Positions 8,495 through 16,543 of a stretch of DNA of 41,836 nt are shown piece by piece. The notes beneath the pieces are model-generated. The model saw only the letters and a list, made by a program, of their open reading frames with translations, was not told where the DNA came from and ran no database searches. The stretch is from a virus, in IMG/VR virus record IMGVR_UViG_3300024290_000001, positions 1 to 41,836 of that record; one strand, 5' to 3'. The translations under genes and the position numbers were made by a program. Every line of letters starts with the position of its first letter. Positions within the stretch are counted from its first letter, which is position 1.

Positions 8495-9933
8495 CGCGTC
8501 AGCCTCGTATCCTGATTGCCGCCCATAAACCCCGCGTAAATCGGATCACTGATCTTCATTCGCCAGCGCCGGCCGTGCGTGCTGGTCATACCGGTTCGGA
8601 CCATTGCAATGCGCGAGTCCGTCGCCTGTCGACCGAGTTCACGCACAAATTCGTTGCTATAGGTGATCCCGCCGTCGTTTGACCATGAGATGCCAACTTT
8701 GGGGTTCGTCGCGATCGGATCGGCACCGGTTGCGATACCCACGCCAGTAACGAAGTTGAAATCTGCCTTTCCAACCTTGGTCCGGGCTGGGAAACCGATG
8801 ACGGGCCCGCTGTCCATCTGCATGACCAACGGACTTCCGAACTCGTCTAGCGCGGTCGCATCTACTTTCAGCAACCTGCCGCCCTGCGTATCTCCGACAA
8901 TCCACTGATTGAAAGCATTGTGCCCGGAGATCGCGCGCCAACGGGTCTGAAGGTAGCTTGCGCGTTCATTCCACTTTTGAGATCCGAGATCGAACTCCCA
9001 AGTGAATGTGGGGCATGAGATCACCCATTTCGGGTGACCCTGCGAGATATAGACGGACGCCTCAAGCGTTGTCTTGTTCGGCACAAGCGCAATGAGCCGA
9101 TCGAGATCGGGCGGAGAGATCTTCAGCGGATTAGGCGTGCCATTGGCCTGAACCACCGAGAAGTCGTCCGCAACCCAGATCAGAGCGCTCCCGAAGCCAT
9201 TCTCCTGTCCGGCGATTGCATAAGGACCAATCAATCCGCGCTGGATTACATAGGACCGGGTGAACGGAAACCCCACCGGGTTTGCGGTATCTGCATAGAC
9301 CGCGCCGAAGTTAGGACCGAATACGTAGTACTGTCCGTTGAACGGCAGGCCGCGGATCAAGCCGCCCGGCTTTGCCTGCTCTTTGGTCTTGTCAGTCGTG
9401 GCGATCGTGACGTCATTCAGGCCGGATGCCTGGATCGTACCGTCGCCATAGGTGAAGATGAAATATCCATCAAGAAAGCCAACGCTGTTCGGAGATCCGA
9501 TATCCGGATCAGCAAACGAAATGACAGATCCGGTCAGAACCGAGAACGCACCGGTGCCAGGTGCCACGCAAACGACATCAGGTGTGCTCACCTTGTTGTT
9601 GCGGGCGAAAAAGACCTTTTCCGTTCCAGTCAGCGAGCCTGTTAGCAGCGTTTCGACGCCTAAGCTCGTGAACGATGAAACCTTGCCGGACCATGCAACG
9701 TAAAGCGTGCTGTCGACCAGAATTGCACCGCGGAATCCAGTCTGAGCCGAAGCCGCGAACAGGGACAGGCCAGGACATTTGCGCCAGACGACGCGCGGCG
9801 GAGCGAGCTTCTTGGTTGCTTCGACGTCCTGTCCTAACGGTTCCGCGTAGCAGTTGATCAATCGGCCAGCGCTCTCCTGCACATTCGCGCCCGGCGCCGA
9901 ACTCAGCGGCCATGGGATCGGAGGTGCAACCAT
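8491..9933 (-). CDS. P22 gp10-like packaged-DNA stabilisation / tail hub protein (480 aa)
   Basis: Resembles the P22 gp10 family, which closes the portal after packaging and forms the tail hub. The N-terminal signature APPIPWPLSSAPGANVQESA-RLINCYAEPL, then repeated beta-propeller-like blades with FLDGYFIFTYGDGTIQASG, and a C-terminal GRRWRMKISDPIYAGFMGG match the family pattern. The length fits gp10 (about 470 aa). It overlaps the upstream gp4-like gene by one base and the downstream 164-aa gene by four, as expected for a tail operon. Confidence 0.85.
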   Translation of the reverse strand: MVAPPIPWPLSSAPGANVQESAGRLINCYAEPLGQDVEATKKLAPPRVVWRKCPGLSLFAASAQTGFRGAILVDSTLYVAWSGKVSSFTSLGVETLLTGSLTGTEKVFFARNNKVSTPDVVCVAPGTGAFSVLTGSVISFADPDIGSPNSVGFLDGYFIFTYGDGTIQASGLNDVTIATTDKTKEQAKPGGLIRGLPFNGQYYVFGPNFGAVYADTANPVGFPFTRSYVIQRGLIGPYAIAGQENGFGSALIWVADDFSVVQANGTPNPLKISPPDLDRLIALVPNKTTLEASVYISQGHPKWVISCPTFTWEFDLGSQKWNERASYLQTRWRAISGHNAFNQWIVGDTQGGRLLKVDATALDEFGSPLVMQMDSGPVIGFPARTKVGKADFNFVTGVGIATGADPIATNPKVGISWSNDGGITYSNEFVRELGRQATDSRIAMVRTGMTSTHGRRWRMKISDPIYAGFMGGNQDTRLTR

Positions 9934-10271
9934 CAGAAGTATTCGACAATCTGCGGACTGAAGCCCGGCGTTTGCCTGACCAGAATACGCAATCGATTGC
10001 GCAAGGCTTGCGCTTTGGCCTCATCCGAAACACCAGCGAACTCATCCGCCGCAGCATTCGCGACCAGCTTGCAGAACGTGATGAACAGCGCATCATCGAG
10101 CTTGTTCGGGTCGTCGATATAGATCGTCCCGTCAGCATTCAGCTCGGCCACGACGCTATCGATATACCCGTCGAGATCGGTCGCGTCCTCTGCTGACACG
10201 CTTGCGCCGACGTCGCCACCGGTGAGGATGGCGAAGGCTTTGAACTGGATCTCTTGACGGGTTTTGGTCAT
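9933..10271 (-). CDS. P22 gp4-like tail accessory / head-completion protein (112 aa)
   Basis: Small helical protein directly upstream of the gp10-like hub, the position of gp4 in P22-like phages. Features are the N-terminal helix TRQEIQFKAFAILTGGD, a long central alpha-helical stretch with a DDALFITFCKLVANAAADEF core, and a C-terminal QTPGFSPQIVEYF. It would bind beneath the portal as the first tail component. It is shorter than P22 gp4 (166 aa) and has no visible muramidase motif. It starts just after the hairpin at 10287-10312. Confidence 0.75.
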   Translation of the reverse strand: MTKTRQEIQFKAFAILTGGDVGASVSAEDATDLDGYIDSVVAELNADGTIYIDDPNKLDDALFITFCKLVANAAADEFAGVSDEAKAQALRNRLRILVRQTPGFSPQIVEYF

Positions 10272-10286
10272 GTCACCTCACGAGAG

Positions 10287-10312
10287 AAAAGGGCGGGAAG
10301 ATGACCCCGCCC
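10287..10312 (-). terminator. Terminator-like hairpin in the late operon
   Basis: Read leftward: a GGGCGGG/CCCGCCC stem (10306-10312 with 10291-10297, 8-base loop) followed by TTTTCTC. It separates the 140-aa head gene from the gp4-like gene. Confidence 0.7.
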
Positions 10313-10333
10313 CCTTGAGTTTTCCTGGGAGGA

Positions 10334-10756
10334 TCAGGTGAGAGCGTTCTGTGCCGGCTGGGGCTCGGGCGGCTTGATGGAAGCTGCTTGAGCAGGCTTA
10401 TCTGCCGGCTTGTCCGCGTCCTTCGTCATCGCTTCCGCGTCGGCCTTAGCTTCCTTGGCCTTGGCCGCGGCAGTCTTGGCGTCTTCCTCAGCCTTTGCCG
10501 CCGCTTCTTTTGCCGCAGCGATATCGGCATTGGAGGGTCGGCCGCGCTTCTTGGCCACGGTCGGCGCCACACCGTCGTCCTTCTCGACCTTCACGTCGAA
10601 ATGCTTGTTGCCAGTCAATTTCGCGATCAGGTGTTCGTGGTCATAGGAGTTGAGTTCGACGGGCTTGCCATCGAAGAACGTCACTCCGCCCATCTCGACG
10701 ACCTTGCTGTCACCCGGAGGGGCGACATAGGTTGCTGTAGCTTTCTGCATGTTCAT
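10334..10756 (-). CDS. Head-region protein with AT-hook-like motif and Ala/Lys helix (140 aa)
   Basis: Residues 1-60 form a small domain (VVEMGGVTFFDGKPVELNSY). They are followed by KKRGRPSN, an AT-hook-like minor-groove binding motif, then a strongly charged Ala/Lys/Glu/Asp helix (AAAKEAAAKAEEDAKTAAAK) and a Pro-rich tail. It sits between capsid-accessory and tail genes. Proteins of this layout occur in the head modules of tailed phages. It could bind packaged DNA or act in head completion; this is inference from the motif and location. Confidence 0.6.
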   Translation of the reverse strand: MNMQKATATYVAPPGDSKVVEMGGVTFFDGKPVELNSYDHEHLIAKLTGNKHFDVKVEKDDGVAPTVAKKRGRPSNADIAAAKEAAAKAEEDAKTAAAKAKEAKADAEAMTKDADKPADKPAQAASIKPPEPQPAQNALT

Positions 10757-10772
10757 GTCTCCTGTTCGGCTC

Positions 10773-11186
10773 TTACTGAGCCATGAAGCCTTGAAGGTAG
10801 ACGGTCACCGTTCCCGCGACTGCAGTGGCAGCCTGGGTGGCGATCGTCAGAATGATTTCCGTGTCCGTCGTATTGAGGAACAGAAGGCCGGCCGCGGCCA
10901 GTGTCCACGAGGTGACGGCCGCCTGAGTGCTGACGCTCGCGACATACCGAGCCGCGTTTCCGGCATCGCCGATGGTGATGAGCATCGCCGCTCCGCTGTC
11001 CATATCAGTAGCCGAGCCTAGAATGCCGGTAACAGTGAATCCGGCCGGCACCTTGAATAGCCCGACCGTATTAGCGGTGACGTTATCCGCAACCGTGATG
11101 GTTGCCGTACGGCCGATCGTCTTCATGGTCGAGGCGAACCCCATCGGGCCGACCTGCGGCTGAATCCAGTCCTTACGATAAGTCAT
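10773..11186 (-). CDS. Putative capsid decoration protein (137 aa)
   Basis: Small beta-rich protein immediately after the major capsid gene, the usual place of head decoration or stabilising proteins. Hydrophobic strands alternate with Thr/Gly/Ala turns (ATITVADNVTANTVGLFKVP; AGTVTVYLQGFMAQ at the end). Strong composition bias and no charged active site suggest a structural role. A large hairpin at 11211-11237 lies between it and the capsid gene. Confidence 0.6.
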   Translation of the reverse strand: MTYRKDWIQPQVGPMGFASTMKTIGRTATITVADNVTANTVGLFKVPAGFTVTGILGSATDMDSGAAMLITIGDAGNAARYVASVSTQAAVTSWTLAAAGLLFLNTTDTEIILTIATQAATAVAGTVTVYLQGFMAQ

Positions 11187-11210
11187 ATTTTCTCTCCTGT
11201 TGATTGAATG

Positions 11211-11237
11211 CCCGGGCCGAAGTCATTCCGGCCCGGG
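11211..11237. other. Strong intergenic hairpin after the capsid gene
   Basis: Perfect 9-bp GC-only stem, CCCGGGCCG (11211-11219) with CGGCCCGGG (11229-11237), loop of nine. No U-run follows on either strand, so it is more likely an mRNA 3'-end stabiliser or processing signal for the abundant capsid message than an intrinsic terminator. Confidence 0.6.
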
Positions 11238-11251
11238 TCGCTTATCGAGGA

Positions 11252-12448
11252 TTAGGCGTTCGCCACACCCGAGACGAAGCCGGTGACCATACCCCAATCG
11301 ACGAGCGTGCCGCTTGAGTCGTTGATCGATGCTTTGGCGACCTTGCCAATTCCGTACTGCGCTTCGATGCCCATGCCGGTGATGAAGTCGTAATCTCCGT
11401 CTTCAAGCGTGGTCGGCCGCGGCATCTGGCCCATCGCATAGGCCAGCGCGCCCTGACCGCACAGGAACACGGGTTCGACCGCGATGTTGGAGGCGCCGAC
11501 GCCGGCCAGAAGCAGGCGCTGGGTGATTTCCGGGATTTCCAGATAGATCACGCCATCGAAGATCAGGCCGCCACCGTTGAAGATCGGATTGCTCTTCGTC
11601 GGATCGGAACCCTCACGCTCGCGAGCGTCGCGATTAGCTTGGAACATGACCGGATCGGCCTTCAGGTCGCGCATGGCCCGCGAGCCAAGGAAGCACACAT
11701 ACCATTCCTGATCCGTGCTCTTCATCTGGAACGGGGTAATTTTCGGAACACCGGTGTAAACGCCGGGATTGGATGCTGAGACGCCGGTCTGCTGGGCAAC
11801 GCTCTTCATGAGCGAGCCAACCGCCGCCGTCATCTTATCGTTGGTCGAGTCGACGTTGGCCACCGCAGTCGCGAAGGTCGCCGAGTAGTTCGCGATGACG
11901 GAACCGAACACGACACGATCGACGTTCGCAGCCGTCCAAGCGTTCTTCTGCGCCGTGGTTGCGGCTGACCAGCGCACGCCGTTCACCCGGTTGCCGCCGT
12001 TGGTGGCAGTCAGGCGGCCGGATTGCACCGCAGCGGTCGGGATCGAGAGCAGCGCATCCACAATGTCGTCCCGGACGATCCGGCGAGCCCAGCCCGAGAG
12101 CAGGGAGCGCGCCGTCGAGCGGATCGAGAACGAGGATTCCTTGTTCACGGCCCGGTTATTGGCGACCGCGTTGCGGGCCCAGTCCGCCCAGATCGGAAAG
12201 CCGTAGCTGTCGAGCTGTTCTTCATTGCCTCGCAACAGGCCAGCGCCGACGCCGGCACCGGTGAGCTGCGTGACCAGAGGAACGTTGATTTCCTTACCGT
12301 CCGCGGCGAGGTCGTTCATGCGGACGATGACAGAGGTCGAATCCGGCCCCATGAAGGGGTCGAACCTGGACTTGCGGAGGAAGTCGACCGCAGCCGTCCT
12401 GCGGAATTTGATGATTTCATTGTTGACGTGGTTGGCAGTGAGGGCCAT
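11252..12448 (-). CDS. Major capsid protein, N4 gp56-like family (398 aa)
   Basis: Probable HK97-fold major capsid protein. The N-terminal half has the pattern of the N4 gp56-like (DUF4043) family: a helical N-arm (VNNEIIKFRRTAAVDFLRKS), then GKEINVPLVTQLTGAGVGAG, GNEEQLDSYGFPIWADWARNAV, and a helix with WARRIVRDDIVDALLS. The length fits. It lies between the scaffold and decoration-type genes. The capsid gene is bracketed by a terminator-like hairpin upstream (12486-12509) and a GC hairpin downstream (11211-11237), which may tune its expression. Family assignment is by eye. Confidence 0.85.
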   Translation of the reverse strand: MALTANHVNNEIIKFRRTAAVDFLRKSRFDPFMGPDSTSVIVRMNDLAADGKEINVPLVTQLTGAGVGAGLLRGNEEQLDSYGFPIWADWARNAVANNRAVNKESSFSIRSTARSLLSGWARRIVRDDIVDALLSIPTAAVQSGRLTATNGGNRVNGVRWSAATTAQKNAWTAANVDRVVFGSVIANYSATFATAVANVDSTNDKMTAAVGSLMKSVAQQTGVSASNPGVYTGVPKITPFQMKSTDQEWYVCFLGSRAMRDLKADPVMFQANRDAREREGSDPTKSNPIFNGGGLIFDGVIYLEIPEITQRLLLAGVGASNIAVEPVFLCGQGALAYAMGQMPRPTTLEDGDYDFITGMGIEAQYGIGKVAKASINDSSGTLVDWGMVTGFVSGVANA

Positions 12449-12485
12449 TGGCCTTAGTCCTTTCTATGGCCGCCCACCGCCCAAT

Positions 12486-12509
12486 AAAAAACCCGCCTCG
12501 AGGGCGGGT
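12486..12509 (-). terminator. Terminator-like hairpin between scaffold and capsid genes
   Basis: Leftward reading gives a 7-bp stem (ACCCGCC 12491-12497 with GGCGGGT 12503-12509, 5-base loop) followed by TTTTTT (complement of 12486-12491). No obvious promoter lies between it and the capsid ATG at 12448, so late transcripts must read through. Confidence 0.75.
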
Positions 12510-12532
12510 CTGTCATCAGGATTTAGGTTGGA

Positions 12533-13378
12533 TCAGCCGGTTGTTTGGGCGAACAGTTCGTGGTCGTTGACGTCTCCGTCTTCCGACCGCAGCAGAGCAT
12601 TCGAGCGGCTTGCGCCGTTCAGTGAGGGTGGAAGGTCGACACGAGGACGACCGTTGTTCTGCGCTGGAGACGCATCGGCACGCCAAGCTTCCATGGCCGC
12701 CTTGCGAAACTCCGGATCTTTCAGAGCTTCTTGGCGCAGCCGTTCCTTGTACGCATTGAGATCGCCGCCGATCTCGGCCTGTGTTTTCCGCTCACGATGC
12801 CACTCGATCAGGGTTTCGCCGGGGTCACGGGACTGCTGCATGCGAGCCTTTAGAGCAGGATCGACAGCCTTTTGTGCAGCCGCGTAAGCCTCTTCAAACT
12901 CCGTCTTGTAGATCTTGTGAGCATTGGCCAAGCTGGCCTCGCGCCGGTCGTTCAGGAGCCGTTCCTCGAATTTGGTTTCGAGGTACTTCTCGTAACCTTC
13001 CGGATCGAGCAGTGGATCAGGCTTGGCCGCTTCCTTGACCGGCTCGGTCGGTTTCGGAGGTTGTCGCTGCCAGTTCTGCCGTTCTGCCTCTAGCGCGGCC
13101 ACACGTTCGGCAAGCGCACGCTTCTCGTCGTTGATCTCCCGAACCCGCCATGACGGCACCTGCGGCGCGTTGTCGTCGACCACGGGCTTTTCCGCGGTGA
13201 CGGCAGGCGCTTCCGGCTCAGCCTTGGCAAACTTCCCCGTTTCGTCGCGGGGCTGGCCTTCGGTAGGTTGCTCGGTGACAACTTCTGCAGGTTCTGTTGC
13301 GACCGTCGTTTCCGCCGGCTCGTCCGATACCGCATCGTTGAACAACGACTGGTCGTCGATCTCCTCATCTCCAGGCAT
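12533..13378 (-). CDS. Putative scaffolding protein (281 aa)
   Basis: Acidic, highly charged protein directly upstream of the capsid gene. The N-terminus is disordered and acidic (PGDEEIDDQSLFNDAVSDEP), with Glu/Pro/Thr-rich stretches, then a predicted coiled coil (EINDEKRALAERVAALEAER, about residues 85-110) and more long helices to about residue 240. This is the classic layout of phage scaffolding proteins, which bind capsid protein through the helical C-terminus and leave before DNA packaging. Confidence 0.8.
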   Translation of the reverse strand: MPGDEEIDDQSLFNDAVSDEPAETTVATEPAEVVTEQPTEGQPRDETGKFAKAEPEAPAVTAEKPVVDDNAPQVPSWRVREINDEKRALAERVAALEAERQNWQRQPPKPTEPVKEAAKPDPLLDPEGYEKYLETKFEERLLNDRREASLANAHKIYKTEFEEAYAAAQKAVDPALKARMQQSRDPGETLIEWHRERKTQAEIGGDLNAYKERLRQEALKDPEFRKAAMEAWRADASPAQNNGRPRVDLPPSLNGASRSNALLRSEDGDVNDHELFAQTTG

Positions 13379-13455
13379 GGTTTCATCCTCTTCGCCGTTT
13401 CGTGGCGCATACGTGTTGCCTGATATCGCTCAGGCATGCGGGGTAGCATTGCCCT

Positions 13456-13641
13456 TTATCGTGCAGGCGAACGATCTCGTTTAGCGCTAATCTCGGCGCG
13501 CCGCTTCCGCGGGTAATACATGCATTTTCCATAAGTCATTCCACGAATGACATTAAAAGCCGCTTCCAATCGACCCGAGCCATTGAGGCGAAGTAGATCG
13601 AAAAGCATCTTCCGGCCGCGCATGCGATTAATAAGCCCCAT
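13456..13641 (-). CDS. Small basic protein of the head operon (61 aa)
   Basis: Very basic peptide (MGLINRMRGRKMLFDLLRLN at the start, YPRKRRAEISAKR near the end). Its ATG overlaps the TAA of the upstream exported protein (TAATG), which supports this start over an in-frame ATG six codons upstream. Probably binds nucleic acid or is a small virion component; unknown. Confidence 0.5.
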   Translation of the reverse strand: MGLINRMRGRKMLFDLLRLNGSGRLEAAFNVIRGMTYGKCMYYPRKRRAEISAKRDRSPAR

Positions 13642-14069
13642 TACAGATAGAATCCCCATGCCGTCGTGATCGCCACGGTCGCGCCAGCGCCAAGCGCCGG
13701 GCCGTTGACGGCAATCGCTACACCCACCGAGGTCGCGGGAACGCAGGGCATGAACATTTCGTCATATGGCCCGGCCGCGGGGATTGTCGCGCCTAGCGCC
13801 AAGGTCGGATAGGCGAACGACATCGTTCCGCCGATGACCCCGGTGATGGTGATCGCGCCGGCCTGCGCCGCGGTGGCGTTGGAACCGTTGAACGAGAACC
13901 CGCAGATATAAGCGGTCTTGTTGGCCAGAATCGGTATGGTCGCCACCACGGCTCCAGTCGTCCCGCTTGCGCTGACCGTGATCGGAATCGCGCCCGGCGG
14001 ATAAACCACCTGCGCTATTGCCGAGGTCGAGAGCAGCAGCGCCGCGAGAAGTGCTGAAATCCGTGTCAT
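13641..14069 (-). CDS. Exported beta-rich protein in head operon (142 aa)
   Basis: The N-terminus is a clear Sec signal peptide: basic MTR, hydrophobic core ISALLAALLLSTS, cleavage site AIA-QVV near residue 20. The mature part (about 122 aa) is beta-rich and Gly/Ala/Thr-rich with two cysteines (YICGFSF; MPCVPAT) that could form a disulfide. It starts with ATGA overlap on the portal stop, so it is co-translated with portal. A signal peptide on a gene between portal and scaffold is unusual. It could be a periplasmic factor or an outer-surface virion decoration. Function unknown. Confidence 0.65.
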   Translation of the reverse strand: MTRISALLAALLLSTSAIAQVVYPPGAIPITVSASGTTGAVVATIPILANKTAYICGFSFNGSNATAAQAGAITITGVIGGTMSFAYPTLALGATIPAAGPYDEMFMPCVPATSVGVAIAVNGPALGAGATVAITTAWGFYL

Positions 14070-16057
14070 GCTGGAGCCACTTGCGGCTGCTGGGCCGCCT
14101 GCTGCGCCGCCTGAGCGGCCAAATCCTGCTGGTGCTGTCGATCCGCTTCGTTCTGCATGGCCTCGTGCGCGCGATCCTGCGCCGCATTGATGTGGTCGCT
14201 CGCCATTTGGCCAAAGCCGAGCACAGCCTCAAGCTTGGTAGCCAGGATCGAGCTATCCTGGTCCGACTTGGCTCCGATCCGCGCAACCTCGATCGAGGTC
14301 AGCGCGGCAAGCTGGGCCTTGCGCCATTCGATGCTGTTGTCAGCCGCGTTGGTCTGCACCTTGGCCTGCGTATCCATCTGCTTGGCCTGCATCGCAGCGG
14401 CAACCTTCGGATCAGGCGGAGGAGGCTGGCTCTGCTTTTGCTGGATTTTATTGAGCATCTTAGACTTGACGGAACCCTGAAGCGGCGACAGTTCGAGCGC
14501 GATCTCTGGGAACTGCTGCAGGAACTGTGGCCCGAGGCTTTGCAGCACCATCATGGAATCGCCGGCCAGGTTGTTCGCGTCCGGCCCCTCATCGATGATG
14601 ATGTCCACATCAAGCGATCCGATCGCGTTCACAATGGCCGGCCGGCCATACTGGTCGAGTTCCATTTTGTTGATCTGGAAGAATTGAGCCACGTTCTGGT
14701 CGTCCGTAACACGGATCCAACGCTCTGATGTCCAGTACCGTTGAATGATATTCCAGATGTCACGATAAACTCGTATTTTCCAGTTTTTGTGGGCACTGAG
14801 ATAAGGACCAAGCTCCGCAATCCCCGCCTCTTGTAAGAGCTTAATGGCGCGCCCACTCGAATCCTCCAGTCCCTGCCCGATCAAGGCCGGGTTCGGCCCG
14901 AAGTTCTCAATTTCATTCTTGGCCTCCTGAAGCATTTCCAGTTGGCCCTTGAAGTCGCTCAGCGCGGTATTGTCCGGCGTCATGGCGAGGCCAGGATTGG
15001 TCTCCACCCAGCCGTCAGACTTCGCCCATTCGCGCCGCGCTACCTCAACGTCGTCAACCGCGCCCTTCTCTGACACGACACGACGGGTATTGAGCAGGTG
15101 CAGCGCCTTGGAGCGCCGGTGGTTGATCTCGTCCTGCGGGCCCTTCAGGTTCCGGATGAAGCCGTAGCGATCGCCATCATGATCAACCGCGGCCGAGAAC
15201 ATCCGATACCGCGGGAACGTCTTGCCCTTCTCGTCGATGAACGGCGAGATGCCCTGCATCAGGATTTCATTGCCGATGTAAAGGCACCAGCGCCATTTCC
15301 CACCCTTGATGTACCAGTGGTCGACGAGCTGCAGCGGGCGGCGGCCGTCCGTGTTCTGCCAGTTCTTTTCACGATCCTGAGCCGCGATGGTCGTCATGTC
15401 GTGGCCAGCGTCTGAGAAGATGCCGTCGATCAGGTCGGCTTTGTCTGGAACTAGTTCTTTGGCCTGCTCTGGATCTATGGGTTTGGAGATACCCAGAAAA
15501 CGGGCATCCGTGAATCCCTCATCGACCGAGCGAGGGTCATAAAAGAACCCGTCGCCATAGGCGATGTGCATTTCAAGGGATGGGTCTCCCTCATCTCCCG
15601 GCACCAGATCATATTCAATGCCGGCAATGCCATCGACGGCGCCGGCGTGCGCAATGCGGGAAGACTTTGACTTCCAGTCGTTGTTATCAAGAACAAAGCG
15701 CAGCGTTGCGGTTGCGAGCTCGGCGCCTTCGTCATGCTTAGGTGTCCTCGCATAAGCCTTCGGGTCCTGCCGCAGGCGCTCGACCAGCCCGCCAATCGCA
15801 TCGATCTTGCGCACGATCCGGTTCGATGTCACGACCGGCTGTTTCCGGCGCCGCAGCGTTGCGATCTCGGCTGACGTCCACTGGTCTCCGTGGTAATAAT
15901 GCCGACTGTTGACCATTTCTCTGGCTTCGTCAGCCTTTGCCGCGGCGTAGTCCTGATATTGCCGTTTCAGCCGCGCAACGTCGAAATAGTCCTCAGCCTT
16001 CCCCTGGTCGATGCGCGTGAGCTGCTGAGTTGGCTGCACGGCTGGGAGATTTTGCAA
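14066..16057 (-). CDS. Portal protein, P22-like family (663 aa)
   Basis: Dodecameric portal through which DNA is packaged and ejected. Length and motifs match P22-type portals: EMVNSRHYYHGDQWT near residue 55, RRRKQPVVTSNRIVRKIDAI, GLVERLRQDPKAYARTP, and the D-W-Y-I-K-G-G-K-W-R-W barrel region around residue 250. The C-terminus is a long helix with a Gln/Ala-rich barrel (QDLAAQAAQQAAQQPQ). It begins at TTG (complement of 16055-16057), a few bases after the preceding stop. The next in-frame ATG is 47 codons later, inside a conserved region, so TTG is the supported start. Confidence 0.9.
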   Translation of the reverse strand: MQNLPAVQPTQQLTRIDQGKAEDYFDVARLKRQYQDYAAAKADEAREMVNSRHYYHGDQWTSAEIATLRRRKQPVVTSNRIVRKIDAIGGLVERLRQDPKAYARTPKHDEGAELATATLRFVLDNNDWKSKSSRIAHAGAVDGIAGIEYDLVPGDEGDPSLEMHIAYGDGFFYDPRSVDEGFTDARFLGISKPIDPEQAKELVPDKADLIDGIFSDAGHDMTTIAAQDREKNWQNTDGRRPLQLVDHWYIKGGKWRWCLYIGNEILMQGISPFIDEKGKTFPRYRMFSAAVDHDGDRYGFIRNLKGPQDEINHRRSKALHLLNTRRVVSEKGAVDDVEVARREWAKSDGWVETNPGLAMTPDNTALSDFKGQLEMLQEAKNEIENFGPNPALIGQGLEDSSGRAIKLLQEAGIAELGPYLSAHKNWKIRVYRDIWNIIQRYWTSERWIRVTDDQNVAQFFQINKMELDQYGRPAIVNAIGSLDVDIIIDEGPDANNLAGDSMMVLQSLGPQFLQQFPEIALELSPLQGSVKSKMLNKIQQKQSQPPPPDPKVAAAMQAKQMDTQAKVQTNAADNSIEWRKAQLAALTSIEVARIGAKSDQDSSILATKLEAVLGFGQMASDHINAAQDRAHEAMQNEADRQHQQDLAAQAAQQAAQQPQVAPA

Positions 16058-16059
16058 CT

Positions 16060-16239
16060 TCAGTCGCCTCGCTCGATTTCCCGCATTATGATGCGCGACG
16101 CACTCTCATAGCTGATCTCTCGAGATGCCATGAGATACCTGATGCGATCTTCGATGTGGTCGATAACGCGGTTGATGATTGCCTCGCAGGCGGGATCAGG
16201 CTCTGGCCTCGGCTTCGGCACGGCGGGGACGGGAGGCAT
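16060..16239 (-). CDS. Small helical protein between terminase and portal (59 aa)
   Basis: Starts MPPVPAVPKPRPEPDPACEA and continues as an amphipathic helix with AIINRVIDHIEDRIRYLM and a C-terminal REIERGD. Its ATG overlaps the upstream TGA (TGATG), and its stop lies just before the portal TTG. No family was recognised. Confidence 0.55.
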   Translation of the reverse strand: MPPVPAVPKPRPEPDPACEAIINRVIDHIEDRIRYLMASREISYESASRIIMREIERGD

Positions 16240-16457
16240 CAGGCAGGATCGCCCTTCAATGCATCGTGCCAAAAACGACTACAAGACCCGACTAAGCCCA
16301 TGTCATCGCGCCCATGCGAATGATTCTCATATTCGTCGGCATATTCGCGCCGGTCCTCTTCGGTCCATCCATCCCAATCAAGGAACGTCAGGCGTCCTTT
16401 GACTCGATCAGCGTAGATAGGCCCTTCGATGCCGTGCTCCGCCATTGGGCCTTTCAT
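16239..16457 (-). CDS. Small acidic protein between terminase and portal (72 aa)
   Basis: Contains GWTEEDRREYADEYENHSHG, a charged helix with His/Asp residues that could bind metal, and a C-terminal FWHDALKGDPA. ATG at 16455-16457 sits in an ATGA overlap with the upstream 29-codon frame. An alternative ATG lies two codons upstream (16463). Unknown function. Confidence 0.5.
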   Translation of the reverse strand: MKGPMAEHGIEGPIYADRVKGRLTFLDWDGWTEEDRREYADEYENHSHGRDDMGLVGSCSRFWHDALKGDPA

Positions 16458-16543
16458 CGGCATGGCTTTCCGTTGAACCACCCGTAATCCCTCGGGCTCG
16501 GCGGAGGGTTCGGATTATAGGGCGTGGGGTTGTAGCGGCGCAT
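16454..16543 (-). CDS. Tiny Pro/Asn-rich peptide (29 aa) after terL
   Basis: Frame MRRYNPTPYNPNPPPSPRDY... whose ATG overlaps the terL TGA by one base and whose stop overlaps the next ATG by four bases. The overlaps on both sides are the main support. It could be a real coupling peptide or only a translational relay. Confidence 0.4.
   Translation of the reverse strand: MRRYNPTPYNPNPPPSPRDYGWFNGKPCR

Noticed and set aside
14018-14728. Rightward 236-aa ORF opposite portal
   Set aside because: Arg/His/Leu-rich shadow of the portal frame.
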